NCBI GenBank assembly: GCA_944387035.1 | Contig: CALXDJ010000010.1 | Location: 16,533 to 80,532, forward strand | Origin: an uncultured Oscillospiraceae bacterium | Lineage (GTDB): Bacteria; Bacillota; Clostridia; Oscillospirales; Oscillospiraceae | Length of the DNA stretch: 64,000 nucleotides | Direction: 5' to 3' | Shown here: in pieces, positions 8,209 through 16,780 of the stretch | Layout: the number at the start of each line of letters is the position of its first letter | Numbering within the stretch: position 1 is the first letter of the stretch | The notes under the pieces: model-generated | The model's input: the letters and a program-made list of their open reading frames with translations, nothing else | What the model was told of the DNA's origin: nothing | Database searches by the model: none | Made by a program: the position numbers and the translations under genes

Positions 8209-9375
8209 ATGTATCACATCAAAACGTTCAACAAGATCTCTCCTGTAGGGCTGAACAAATTCGACCCGGAGTGCTATGCCGTTGGAGATGACGAGCAGAA
8301 CGAGGACGGCATTCTGGTGCGGTCCGCCAAGCTCCACGACTATGCGTTTCCGGAGAATTTGCTGGCCATCGCCCGGGCGGGTGTGGGTGTGAACAACATC
8401 CCCCTGGACCGCTGCTCCGAGACGGGCATCGCGGTGTTCAACACCCCCGGCGCCAATGCCAACGCCGTTAAGGAGCTGGTGCTGTGCGCCATGCTGATGG
8501 GCTCCCGGGATATTGTCGGGGGCATCGAGTGGGTCCGCAGTCAGGTGGCGGCCGGTGTGGATGTCACCACGGTGGTGGAAAAGGGAAAGTCCGCCTTTGT
8601 GGGACCGGAGATCTATAAAAAGACGCTGGGCGTCATCGGCCTGGGTGCCATCGGCTCCCTGGTGGCCAATGCGGCTCTGTCTTTGGGCATGGATGTCTAC
8701 GGGTATGACCCGTTCCTCTCCGTGGACGCGGCACTGCGTCTGGACCGGCACATCCATGTGGTCAAGGATATCAACGAGCTCTATAAGCGGGCCGATTATA
8801 TTACCATTCACATTCACTTTACCGACAAGACCAAGGGCATGATTGATGCCAAGGCCATCGGCGCCATGAAGCGGGGCGTGCGGTTCATCAACCTGGCCCG
8901 GGGCGAGATTGTGGACGATGAGGCCATGCTGGCTGCTCTGGATACCGGCAAGGTGGCGGCCTACCTCACGGATTTCCCCAACAACCGGATTGTCCAGGCA
9001 CCCCATGTCATTGCCATGCCCCATCTGGGCGCCTCCACGCCGGAGAGCGAGCAGAACTGCGCGGCCATGGCGGTGGAAGAGCTGCGGGACTATCTGGAAA
9101 ACGGCAATATCCGCAACTCCGTCAACCTGCCCGCGGTGTCCATGGAGCGCAGCGGCGTCATGCGGATGTGCGTGATTCATAAGAACATCCCCGCCATGCT
9201 GGCCAGCATCACCACCCTGCTGAGTAAGGACGGGGTGAACGTGGAAAACCTGAGCAACAAGTCCAAGGGCGATTACGCCTATACCATGGTGGACCTGGGG
9301 ACCCGGGTGGACGAGAGCGTCATCGAGGATGTGCGCAAGCTGGCCAACGTGATTCGGGTCCGGGTCATCGAGTGA
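8209..9375 (+). CDS. serA: D-3-phosphoglycerate dehydrogenase (ACT-domain type)
   Basis: The 388-residue enzyme should oxidise 3-phosphoglycerate to phosphohydroxypyruvate with NAD, the first step of serine synthesis. The Rossmann motif is GVIGLGAIG (141-149). NLARGEIV carries the substrate-binding Arg, and MPHLGASTPES holds the catalytic His. An ACT domain occupies about residues 310-388 and may sense serine. It belongs to the short clostridial form rather than the long E. coli or B. subtilis types. GGAGG lies 10 bases before the ATG. No serC or serB is adjacent. Other D-2-hydroxyacid dehydrogenase activities cannot be excluded, but the ACT domain favours SerA. Confidence 0.88.
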   Translation: MYHIKTFNKISPVGLNKFDPECYAVGDDEQNEDGILVRSAKLHDYAFPENLLAIARAGVGVNNIPLDRCSETGIAVFNTPGANANAVKELVLCAMLMGSRDIVGGIEWVRSQVAAGVDVTTVVEKGKSAFVGPEIYKKTLGVIGLGAIGSLVANAALSLGMDVYGYDPFLSVDAALRLDRHIHVVKDINELYKRADYITIHIHFTDKTKGMIDAKAIGAMKRGVRFINLARGEIVDDEAMLAALDTGKVAAYLTDFPNNRIVQAPHVIAMPHLGASTPESEQNCAAMAVEELRDYLENGNIRNSVNLPAVSMERSGVMRMCVIHKNIPAMLASITTLLSKDGVNVENLSNKSKGDYAYTMVDLGTRVDESVIEDVRKLANVIRVRVIE

Positions 9376-9405
9376 GAAATCCCCCGCTGGTTTTCCGGCA
9401 CTGAA

Positions 9406-9434
9406 TTGACAGACATTTGAAAATCGGGTACAAT
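9406..9434 (+). promoter_or_regulatory. Promoter of tRNA-Arg(CCU)
   Basis: TTGACA (9406-9411), a 17-base spacer and TACAAT (9429-9434), with the tRNA beginning 15 bases after the -10 box. Confidence 0.85.
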
Positions 9435-9448
9435 ACGCTTTGTACCTT

Positions 9449-9525
9449 GTCTCCGTAGCTCAGCAGGATAGAGCATTCGCCTCCTAAGCGAAAGGCCGCG
9501 CGTTCGAATCGCGCCGGGGACGCCA
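9449..9525 (+). tRNA. tRNA-Arg, anticodon CCU
   Basis: Acceptor stem GTCTCCG pairs with CGGGGAC (one G-U pair), discriminator G, encoded CCA (9523-9525). The anticodon stem TTCGC/GCGAA holds the loop CTCCTAA, giving CCT and reading AGG. The GTTCGAATC T-arm is canonical. Confidence 0.95.
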
Positions 9526-9529
9526 AGCT

Positions 9530-9563
9530 GGAGCAAAGCACGCTTTGCTCCGGCCTTTTCTTT
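9530..9563 (+). terminator. Terminator of tRNA-Arg
   Basis: Stem GGAGCAAAGC / GCTTTGCTCC with a two-base gap, followed by CCTTTTCTTTT. Confidence 0.82.
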
Positions 9564-9625
9564 TCGCCTGTGTTTGATTTGGAACCTGCGGTTCCTGAAA
9601 ACCCCTTCCGAAGGAGGAGAGCTGC

Positions 9626-10384
9626 TTGAACTGCGATGCGCTTTTGAATCTGGCCATGGAGATCGGCTGCCAACTGATGCGCAGCGGTGCGGAGATTTAT
9701 CGTGTGGAGGAATCCGTCTACCGGCTGCTGCAGGCTTACGGCGGAGAGGATGCCCAGGTGTTTGCCATCCCCAGCTGTTTGATCGTCAGTCTTCGGGCCT
9801 CGGACGGCCATCCGGTGACCCGGATGCGGCGGATTCCGCCCCACGGCACGGATATTGAGCTGTTGGAGCGCTGCAATGAGCTTTGCCGCACACTGTGCCG
9901 GACGGTGCCGCCGCTGGAACAGGCACAGGAGCAGGCGCAGCGTCTGACGGAACGCCGGGTCTACCGGCCTGCGCAGATTTTGCTGGGCTATGCGCTGGCC
10001 CCGGCATTTTTTACGCCGCTGTTCGGAGGCGGCGTGCGGGACGCTCTGTGTGCCCTGCTGTGCGGCCTGGCAGTGGGCGTATGCCTGCTGTATGGCTCCC
10101 GCTGGCTGGGCAATAACAGCCTGCTGCGCACGGTGGTATGCAGCGCGGTGGCGGCCTTGGGATCGGTGGTGCTGGTGCGGATGGGCGTGGGGGTCAGCGT
10201 GGACCTCATCACCATCGGCGTACTGATGCTGTTGGTACCGGGGGTGGCGCTGACCAACGCCATGTGGGAGATCATGGCCGGAGATGTCTATTCCGGCATG
10301 AGCCGTACCACGGAGGCCATTTTGACGGCTGCGGGCATCGCGCTGGGAGCGGCCCTGGGGCTGTGGGCCGGGCAGACCTTTTGA
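9626..10384 (+). CDS. ThrE-type threonine/serine exporter, N-terminal (DUF1212) subunit
   Basis: The 252-residue membrane protein matches the ThrE N-terminal family (PF06738): LAMEIGCQLMRSGAEIYRVE at the start is the family signature, followed by about five helices from residue 115 (FFTPLFGGG, VLVRMGVGVS, VPGVALTNAM, SGMSRTTEAI). The family is known for export of threonine and serine; the substrate here is inferred. Translation starts at TTG, because AAGGAGG sits 8 bases upstream and no ATG fits. The next gene, 16 bases downstream, encodes the C-terminal half, so the exporter is split in two as in many Firmicutes. Confidence 0.88.
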   Translation: MNCDALLNLAMEIGCQLMRSGAEIYRVEESVYRLLQAYGGEDAQVFAIPSCLIVSLRASDGHPVTRMRRIPPHGTDIELLERCNELCRTLCRTVPPLEQAQEQAQRLTERRVYRPAQILLGYALAPAFFTPLFGGGVRDALCALLCGLAVGVCLLYGSRWLGNNSLLRTVVCSAVAALGSVVLVRMGVGVSVDLITIGVLMLLVPGVALTNAMWEIMAGDVYSGMSRTTEAILTAAGIALGAALGLWAGQTF

Positions 10385-10400
10385 AAAGGAGCGCGGGAAT

Positions 10401-10847
10401 ATGGAATTTATCATGCAGACCCTGCTGCCTTGCCTGTATGCCGGGGCGGCTTGTGTGGCCTTCACATTTGTATTTAACATTCACGGCTGGGGCAAGCTCA
10501 TCTGCGGTGCCGGCGGGGCGCTGGGCTGGCTGGTGTATTTGCTGTGCGGACAAAGCATTCCGGCGGCCTTCCTGGCGGCGGTGAGCATCAGCCTCTTTTC
10601 TGAGGTGATGGCCCGGGTGCGCCGCTGCCCCGTGACCGGCTACCTGCTGGTGGCCCTGCTGCCCCTGGTGCCCGGCGGCGGCATTTACTATGCAATGCGT
10701 TACTGCGTGGCCGGTGAGACCCAGGCGTTTCTCGACATGCTGCTCCATACTTTGGGGATGGCGGCAGCTCTGGCGGCGGGGGGAATTCTGGCATCCTCTG
10801 CCTTCCGGGGAGCGCTGCTGCACCTGCGCCGCATGCGCCGGTCATAG
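10401..10847 (+). CDS. ThrE-type exporter, C-terminal (DUF3815-like) subunit
   Basis: A 148-residue integral membrane protein with about four to five helices. CPVTGYLLVALLPLVPGGGI (residues of about 75-94) is the conserved core of the ThrE C-terminal family (PF12821). AAGGAG precedes the ATG. The partner DUF1212 gene is directly upstream, and both parts are likely needed for one transporter. No terminator with a T-run follows before the next promoter at 10969. Confidence 0.88.
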   Translation: MEFIMQTLLPCLYAGAACVAFTFVFNIHGWGKLICGAGGALGWLVYLLCGQSIPAAFLAAVSISLFSEVMARVRRCPVTGYLLVALLPLVPGGGIYYAMRYCVAGETQAFLDMLLHTLGMAAALAAGGILASSAFRGALLHLRRMRRS

Positions 10848-10968
10848 AGAGCTTGTCCGCAATATGAGGACATTTTCTTCTGCCGGACGTGCAGCGGCTT
10901 CCCGCTGCACGGGGGCTGAATAAGCCGGATTTCCTGTGCTGGCAAGATTTTGCTGTGTTTTGAATGTC

Positions 10969-10997
10969 TTGACAGGGGGCCGACAGTAGGGTACAAT
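10969..10997 (+). promoter_or_regulatory. Promoter of the symporter gene and possibly the peptidase genes
   Basis: TTGACA (10969-10974), a 17-base spacer and TACAAT (10992-10997), located 38 bases before the start of the symporter gene. Confidence 0.82.
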
Positions 10998-11035
10998 TTT
11001 TTCACTGTTGTTTTGGAAATGAGGAGGAAGTGTAT

Positions 11036-12445
11036 ATGGGTTACTTAATCGCCATTGCCATCTACCTGGTGGCACTGATGGTGTACGGTTTGGTGATCGC
11101 CCACCGCAAGGTTAAGACGGCGGATGATATGGTCACCGGCGGACACCGGATTCCGTTTATCATTCTGGTAGGCAGCCTGCTGGCCACCTGGTGCGGCGGC
11201 GGAGGCATCACCGGTTCTGCCGGTGTGGTGTACTCCGGCGGTCCCTGGGTTGGTGCCATCACCTTTGCCGCGCCCCCCATCGGCATCATTTTGCTGTATT
11301 TCATCGCCGGCAAGGTCCGCAAGTCCAACAAGGTCACCGTGCCGGAGATCATGGAGGCCCGCTACGGCAAGGCCGCCAGCATCATCTCCGCCCTGTGCGT
11401 CATGCTGGCCTATGTGGGCGTGCTGGCTACGCAGCTCAAAGCGGCGGCCGACATTCTGGTGCTGCTGTGCAGCTCCAGCGGCATTACCATGTCTTATGGA
11501 ATGGCACTGACCATCTGCACCGTGATCATCGCAATCATTACCGTGGGCGGTGGCCTGGTGTCTGTGGCTTACTCCGATGCCGTCAGCGCCCTGATCATGA
11601 TCGGCGGCTTCTTCCTGGCCATTCCCTTCCTGATGAGCGTGGCAGCTTCTCAGGGTGCGGTGCTGCCGCCGGAGAAGACCACCCTGACCGGCGGAATGTC
11701 CGGTGTGGAACTGCTGGGCTATTTCCTGCCCTCCCTGGCATTGATGCTGGGCGACCAGAACATGCTCCAGCGCTTTGCCTCCGCTAAGAACAGCGATGAG
11801 GCCAAGAAGTCCAACATCGGCATGTTCATCGGCGAGATCCTGGTCATCATTGCCATCATCGCGGTGGTAACCCAGGCCGCCAAGCTCTATCCCTCTCTGG
11901 ATACCCCCTCCAACGTCATCTTCCAGGTGGCGGTGGATTACCTGCCCCTGGCCTTCGGCGCCCTGGTGATGTGCGCTTGCATGGCCTTTATCGTCACCAC
12001 GGCGGACAGCTACCTGCTCTCCTCCGCCACCAACCTCACCAATGACATCTATGTCAAGTACATCCACAAGGATGCCACGGACAAGCAGAAGATGCTGGTC
12101 CTGCGGGGCACCATCGTGGTCTTCAGCTTTGTGGCGGTGGCTCTGACGCTGTACTTCCCCACCGTGCTGGCTCTGCAGATGACCGCCTACACCATGTACG
12201 GCGCTGCCATCACCCCGGCCATCCTCTTTGCCCTCTTCTCCAAGCGGGTGACGCCTGCCGGCGGTATGGCGGGCATTGTAGTGGGCGGCCTGGCCACCAT
12301 TGTCTGGACGCTGATGGGAACGCCCGGCGGCGTGCAGTGCGCCATTGTGGCGGTGCCTGCTTCGGTGATTGCCATTTTGGTCGTCACCGCTCTGACCCGC
12401 AGCAATACGGAGCATTCTCTGGAAGCCCTCTACAAGGATAACTGA
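11036..12445 (+). CDS. Sodium:solute symporter (SSS family)
   Basis: A polytopic membrane protein of about 469 residues with the usual 12-13 helices. The first segments (GYLIAIAIYLVALMVYGLVI, then GSLLATWCGGGGITGSAG) and ALMLGDQNMLQRFASAK in the middle are typical of the SSS fold. It should move an organic solute inward with sodium. The ATG at 11036 has AGGAGG 8 bases upstream; a GTG two codons earlier is less likely. The three genes downstream encode peptidases, so an amino-acid or peptide-derived substrate is a reasonable guess, although a terminator separates them. Confidence 0.87.
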   Translation: MGYLIAIAIYLVALMVYGLVIAHRKVKTADDMVTGGHRIPFIILVGSLLATWCGGGGITGSAGVVYSGGPWVGAITFAAPPIGIILLYFIAGKVRKSNKVTVPEIMEARYGKAASIISALCVMLAYVGVLATQLKAAADILVLLCSSSGITMSYGMALTICTVIIAIITVGGGLVSVAYSDAVSALIMIGGFFLAIPFLMSVAASQGAVLPPEKTTLTGGMSGVELLGYFLPSLALMLGDQNMLQRFASAKNSDEAKKSNIGMFIGEILVIIAIIAVVTQAAKLYPSLDTPSNVIFQVAVDYLPLAFGALVMCACMAFIVTTADSYLLSSATNLTNDIYVKYIHKDATDKQKMLVLRGTIVVFSFVAVALTLYFPTVLALQMTAYTMYGAAITPAILFALFSKRVTPAGGMAGIVVGGLATIVWTLMGTPGGVQCAIVAVPASVIAILVVTALTRSNTEHSLEALYKDN

Positions 12446-12450
12446 CCGAC

Positions 12451-12486
12451 AACAGGGCAGAAGGATGACTTCTGCCCTGTTTATTT
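12451..12486 (+). terminator. Terminator after the symporter gene
   Basis: Stem AACAGGGCAGAAG (12451-12463) / CTTCTGCCCTGTT (12469-12481) followed by TTATTTT. The peptidase operon begins only 37 bases on without an evident promoter of its own, so read-through is likely. Confidence 0.82.
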
Positions 12487-12522
12487 TCTATTACGCTATC
12501 GGCATGAAAGGAAGGAATTCAT

Positions 12523-13659
12523 ATGGAAGATCCTCGCATTCGGAAGCTGGCGCGCTTTCTCATTCGCGGAGCGGTGGAGCTCCAGGCAGGGGAGAAAATC
12601 CTCATTGAACTGCACGGCAGCGAAACGGGGCTGATGAAGGCCCTGGTGCAGGAGGCCTACGCCGTGGGCGGCAAGCCCTTTATCCACATTTTTGACTATG
12701 CGGTGGAAGGCGCTCTGGTCCAGGGCGCTGACGCCGAGCACATGGAGGAGATTGCCTCCTATGAGCTGGAGCGGATGCGGGATATGGATGCCTACATCGA
12801 TATCCGGGCGACCACCAACATCAACATGTGGCACAATGTTTCCGATGAGGCGCAGCGGCGTTACCGCCAGTATTATTGGGGCCCGATCCATCTGGCTGAG
12901 CGCTGCAACCACACCAAGTGGTCGGTGCTGCGCTATCCCAATGACGCCATGGCGCAGCTGGCCGGCGTTTCCACCGAGGAGTACGAGGACTTCTATTTCC
13001 GGGCCTGCCTGGTGGATTATGAGAAGATGGGCCGGGCCATGGAGCATCTGGAAGCTCTGATGGACCGCACCGACAAGGTTCGGATCGTGGGCCCCGGCAC
13101 CGACATTTCCTTCTCCATCAAGGGCATTCCCAGCTACGGCATGCACGGCAACCGCAATATTCCCGACGGCGAGATCTATACCTCTCCGGTGAAGGATTCC
13201 GTCAACGGCGTCATCACCTACAACTGCCCGTCTCCCTATGACGGCTTCCTCTTCCGGGATGTGCGCCTGGAGTTCCGGGACGGCAAAATTGTCAATGCCA
13301 CCAGCAACAACACCGCCTATATGAACGAGATTCTGGACATCGATGAAGGTGCCCGGTATGTGGGTGAGTTTGCCCTGGGCGTCAACCCCGTCATCCACCA
13401 TCCCATCGGAGATATCCTCTTTGACGAGAAGATTGCCGGCAGCTTCCATCTCACGCCCGGCAACAGCTATGACAACGCCTCCAACGGCAACCACTCCGCC
13501 GTGCACTGGGATCTTATCCAGATCCAGACGCCGGAGTACGGCGGCGGCGAGATCTGGTTTGACGATGTGCTCATCCGCAAGGACGGCCGGTTCCTGCCCG
13601 AGGAGCTCCAGTGCCTGAACCCCGAAAATCTGCTCAGTGAAGAACAGGAGGATGCATAA
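12523..13659 (+). CDS. M29 family metallo-aminopeptidase
   Basis: This cytosolic 378-residue enzyme should remove N-terminal residues from peptides using two metal ions. M29 ligand segments are present: DEGARYVGE (Glu), GSFHLTPGNSYD (His and Tyr) and the late HWDLI giving the His-x-Asp pair. Its N-terminal half, RKLARFLIRGAVELQAGEKI, matches the substrate-channel domain of AmpS/AmpT. At 378 residues it is somewhat shorter than the usual 400-410. GAAAGGAAGG precedes the ATG. It overlaps pepT by one base (TAATG), which indicates translational coupling in a three-peptidase operon. A second M29 gene lies at 23.0-24.2 kb. Confidence 0.9.
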   Translation: MEDPRIRKLARFLIRGAVELQAGEKILIELHGSETGLMKALVQEAYAVGGKPFIHIFDYAVEGALVQGADAEHMEEIASYELERMRDMDAYIDIRATTNINMWHNVSDEAQRRYRQYYWGPIHLAERCNHTKWSVLRYPNDAMAQLAGVSTEEYEDFYFRACLVDYEKMGRAMEHLEALMDRTDKVRIVGPGTDISFSIKGIPSYGMHGNRNIPDGEIYTSPVKDSVNGVITYNCPSPYDGFLFRDVRLEFRDGKIVNATSNNTAYMNEILDIDEGARYVGEFALGVNPVIHHPIGDILFDEKIAGSFHLTPGNSYDNASNGNHSAVHWDLIQIQTPEYGGGEIWFDDVLIRKDGRFLPEELQCLNPENLLSEEQEDA

Positions 13660-14912
13660 TGGATACGGTTGTCAACCGGCTGATCCGGTACGCCAAGGTA
13701 TTCAGCGAAAGCGATTATTACGGCCAGAGCGGAACGCCCAGCAATCCGGCGGAGTTTGATATGGCCAATCTTCTGGTGGAGGAACTCCATGGCCTGGGCA
13801 TCGACAATGCTTTTGTGGACGAGACGTGCTATGTCTATGCCACCATTCCCGCTACGGCGGGATGCGAGCATCTGCCCGCCATCGGTCTCATTGCCCATAT
13901 GGACACCACGCCGGATCTCACCGGAAAGGACGTCAAGCCCCAGATCATTCACTACGAGGGCGGAGACATCGTCCTCAACCAGGAGAAAAACATCGTCATG
14001 GAGGCGGCCCGGTTCCCGGAACTTGCCAAGTTTGTGGGCCAGGATCTGGTCTGCACCGATGGCACCACGCTGCTGGGTGCCGACGACAAGGCCGGCGTGG
14101 CCATCATTCTCCAGGCGGTGGAAGAGCTGCTGGCGGAAAAGGCTCCCCACGGTAAGATCTGCCTGGGCTTCACGCCGGACGAGGAGATCGGCCGGGGCGC
14201 CAGCAACTTCGACGTGCAGGGCTTCGGTGCGGACTTTGCCTACACCCTGGACGGCGGCGATATCACGGACTTTGAGTACGAGACGTTTAATGCAGCCATG
14301 GCGCATGTCACGGTCAACGGCTTCAGCATCCATCCCGGCACGGCCAAGGACAAGATGAAAAACGCCCTGCTGATGGCCATGGAGTTCAACGCCCTGCTGC
14401 CCGCCCTGGAGACCCCCGGCCGCACGGATGGCTATGAGGGCTTCTTCCATCTCCAGGAGATGAGCGGCAAGGTGGAACAGGCCACCATGGTCTACATCAT
14501 CCGGGATCACAGCATGGAGCGCTTCCAGGAGCGCAAGGCCGCCATGGCCAAGGCTGCCGATGAGATGAACCGGCGCTATGGGGAAAACAGCGTGGTGTGC
14601 GATATGGAGGACCAGTACTACAACATGTACGAGGTGCTCAAGGACCGCATGGAGATTGTACGCCTGGCGGAGGAGGCTATGAAGGCCGCGGGGATTCCCA
14701 ATCCCACCCACTCTCCCATCCGGGGCGGTACCGACGGCTGCATGCTGACCTACAAGGGCCTGCTGTGCCCCAACCTGCCCAGCGCGGGGCACAATGCCCA
14801 CGGCCGGTTTGAATACGCACCGGTGGAGTCTTTGAAAACCGGTGTGCGCACTGTCAAGTCCCTGCTCTCCCCGGAGCTGGTGGAGCGGGTGATTATGAAG
14901 AAGGAGGGCTGA
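13659..14912 (+). CDS. pepT: Peptidase T (tripeptide aminopeptidase, M20B)
   Basis: This 417-residue zinc aminopeptidase releases the N-terminal residue of tripeptides. Metal and catalytic segments are intact: IAHMDTTPDLTG (His and catalytic Asp, around residue 72), GADDKAGVA (bridging Asp), TPDEEIGRGA (general base Glu plus ligand) and IRGGTDGCMLTYKG near residue 350. The length is normal. It starts inside the stop of the upstream M29 gene and ends 3 bases before the M24 gene, so the three are made together. The role is intracellular peptide breakdown for amino-acid fermentation or recycling. Confidence 0.94.
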   Translation: MDTVVNRLIRYAKVFSESDYYGQSGTPSNPAEFDMANLLVEELHGLGIDNAFVDETCYVYATIPATAGCEHLPAIGLIAHMDTTPDLTGKDVKPQIIHYEGGDIVLNQEKNIVMEAARFPELAKFVGQDLVCTDGTTLLGADDKAGVAIILQAVEELLAEKAPHGKICLGFTPDEEIGRGASNFDVQGFGADFAYTLDGGDITDFEYETFNAAMAHVTVNGFSIHPGTAKDKMKNALLMAMEFNALLPALETPGRTDGYEGFFHLQEMSGKVEQATMVYIIRDHSMERFQERKAAMAKAADEMNRRYGENSVVCDMEDQYYNMYEVLKDRMEIVRLAEEAMKAAGIPNPTHSPIRGGTDGCMLTYKGLLCPNLPSAGHNAHGRFEYAPVESLKTGVRTVKSLLSPELVERVIMKKEG

Positions 14913-14915
14913 ACC

Positions 14916-15989
14916 ATGTATCAAGCACGAATTGACCGGGTTCTGCAGGCTATGAAGGCCATGGGCCTGGAGCAGATGATTGTCTCCGACCCGGACAGCA
15001 TTTGGTATCTCACAGGCTATTATGTCTATCCCTTTGAGCGGCTGTTTGCGCTGTATCTGCGGGCAGACGGTGCCCACAAGCTGTTCTTGAACCGGATGTT
15101 CCCGGTACCCGAGGCCCCCTGGGAGCAGGTGTGGTTCTCCGATACGGATGATTATGTGGCAATTTTGGCGCAGCATGTGGATGCCGATAAGCCCATGGGC
15201 ATCGACAAGGAATGGCCTGCCCGGTTCTTGCTGCCGCTGATGGCGCACAATCCCAACAGCCGCTGCGTGCTGGCATCTGCCTGCGTGGATGATGCCCGGG
15301 CCTGCAAGGATGAAACGGAGCGGGAACTGATGCGCCGGTCCTCTCAGATCAATGACATCGTCATGGAGCGGGCCTCCGCATGGATCCGGGAGGGGATGAC
15401 GGAGCGGGAGATCGCGGACTACATTGTCTCCCAGTATGCTGCTGAGGGCTGTGACGCCATGGCCTTCCAGCCCATTGTTTCCTTTGGCCCCCATGCTGCT
15501 GATCCCCACCATGAGGCGGATCAGACCCGCCTGAAGGCCGGGGACTGCATCGTCATTGACATGGGATGCCGGAAGGACCGGTACTGTTCCGACATGACCC
15601 GGACCTTCTTCTGCGGCACGCCGGATCCCAAGTATGCCGCCATCCACGATCTGGTGCGGGAGGCCAACGAGCTGGCCGAATCCATGATCCGGCCCGGCGT
15701 GAAGCTGTGCGATCTGGACAAGGCCGCCCGGGATCACATTGCCGCCGCAGGATATGGGGAGTACTTTACCCACCGTCTGGGACATTTCATCGGTCAGACG
15801 GAGCATGAGCAGGGCGACGTCAGCGCCACCGCCGACGTGGAGGCCCGGCCGGGTATGATTTTCTCCATCGAACCGGGTGTGTATCTTCCCGACGAATTTG
15901 GCGTCCGGGTGGAAGATCTGGTGCTGGTGACGGAAAACGGCTGCGAAATCCTCAATCATGTGGATAAGCACTGGAAGTCCGTGGGTTGA
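14916..15989 (+). CDS. M24 family Xaa-Pro dipeptidase/aminopeptidase
   Basis: The 357-residue protein has the creatinase-type N-terminal domain (1-125) and a pita-bread catalytic domain. The five metal ligands are visible: VIDMGCRKDRYCSDMTRTF (two Asp), FTHRLGHFIG (His), FSIEPGVY (Glu) and VRVEDLVLV (Glu). Such enzymes cleave bonds before proline and complement general aminopeptidases like the two encoded upstream. AGGAGG lies close to the ATG. PepQ or PepP specificity cannot be told from the sequence. A strong terminator follows and closes the operon. Confidence 0.9.
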   Translation: MYQARIDRVLQAMKAMGLEQMIVSDPDSIWYLTGYYVYPFERLFALYLRADGAHKLFLNRMFPVPEAPWEQVWFSDTDDYVAILAQHVDADKPMGIDKEWPARFLLPLMAHNPNSRCVLASACVDDARACKDETERELMRRSSQINDIVMERASAWIREGMTEREIADYIVSQYAAEGCDAMAFQPIVSFGPHAADPHHEADQTRLKAGDCIVIDMGCRKDRYCSDMTRTFFCGTPDPKYAAIHDLVREANELAESMIRPGVKLCDLDKAARDHIAAAGYGEYFTHRLGHFIGQTEHEQGDVSATADVEARPGMIFSIEPGVYLPDEFGVRVEDLVLVTENGCEILNHVDKHWKSVG

Positions 15990-16008
15990 GCGGACAAAAC
16001 CAAGCGCA

Positions 16009-16042
16009 GGGCGGCGCGGCCATTAGGCCGCGCCGCCCTTTT
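16009..16042 (+). terminator. Terminator of the peptidase operon
   Basis: Perfect 13-base-pair stem GGGCGGCGCGGCC / GGCCGCGCCGCCC followed by TTTT. Confidence 0.88.
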
Positions 16043-16218
16043 GCGCGCTCTGGAACGCAGCTGCCTTTCAATGGTACAGGAGACTGCGCCGGTATGGGGC
16101 ATTTTTTTACTTCCATTCCATGGGGAGCATGCTATACTGGAGGAGAGAAAAATTTCCGCCGCAGCTGTGCAATAAACAGGCGGCTGAAATCGTTATCTGG
16201 ATGAAGAGGAGGAGCGCC

Positions 16219-16779
16219 ATGATCATATTCATGACTGCGGCGGCACCGGATGCCGGCGCCGCCGCCGCGCTGGATGGCTGTATTACCCGGATTGCCCAGG
16301 GCAGCCAGGAGGCTCTGGCACAGCTGTATGACCGCACCCGGCCCGCGGTTTATGGATTTGCACTGTCCATACTCAAAAGCCCCCACGACGCCGAGGATGT
16401 GCTGCACGATGCCTATCTGCAGGTGTGGAACGCCGCAGGAGACTACCGCTCCCAGGGAAAACCCATGGCCTGGCTGATGACCATTGTCCGGAATCTGGCC
16501 ATGGATCACCTGCGCCGCCAAGGCCGCACGCAGTCCCTGGAGGAGGCGGGGGACCGCTTTGCTCACCGGCCGGATGTGACACAGGAGGACCGGCTGTTGC
16601 TGGAATCCCTGCTCAATTCCTTGGGGGATGAGGAACGTCAGGTGGTGACGCTTCACGCCCTGAGCGGATTGAAGCACCGGGAGATTGCGGTGCTGTTGGG
16701 AATGCCTCTGCCCACAGTGCTGTCGAAATACAGCCGGGCAATGAAAAAATTGCAGCAAGCATGGAAGGAGGGGAACTGA
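16219..16779 (+). CDS. ECF-type RNA polymerase sigma factor
   Basis: The 186-residue protein has region 2 (about 20-85: ALAQLYDRTRPAVYGFALSI, DAEDVLHDAYLQVW, RNLAMDHLRRQGR) and region 4 (about 125-180: LKHREIAVLLGMPLPTVLSK as the helix-turn-helix), with no regions 1 or 3, as in extracytoplasmic-function sigma factors. The start at 16219 has GAGGAGG 6 bases upstream; earlier in-frame ATGs lack one. It is followed one base after its stop by a membrane-anchored RsgI-like/PepSY protein, almost certainly its anti-sigma factor. A TATACT at 16133-16138 may be the -10 box; no clear ECF-type AAC/GTC promoter is visible. Confidence 0.9.
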   Translation: MIIFMTAAAPDAGAAAALDGCITRIAQGSQEALAQLYDRTRPAVYGFALSILKSPHDAEDVLHDAYLQVWNAAGDYRSQGKPMAWLMTIVRNLAMDHLRRQGRTQSLEEAGDRFAHRPDVTQEDRLLLESLLNSLGDEERQVVTLHALSGLKHREIAVLLGMPLPTVLSKYSRAMKKLQQAWKEGN

Positions 16780-16780
16780 C

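Noticed and set aside
13467..15971. 834-codon minus-strand frame opposite the peptidase operon
   Set aside because: Antisense of pepT and the M24 gene; no domain recognisable.
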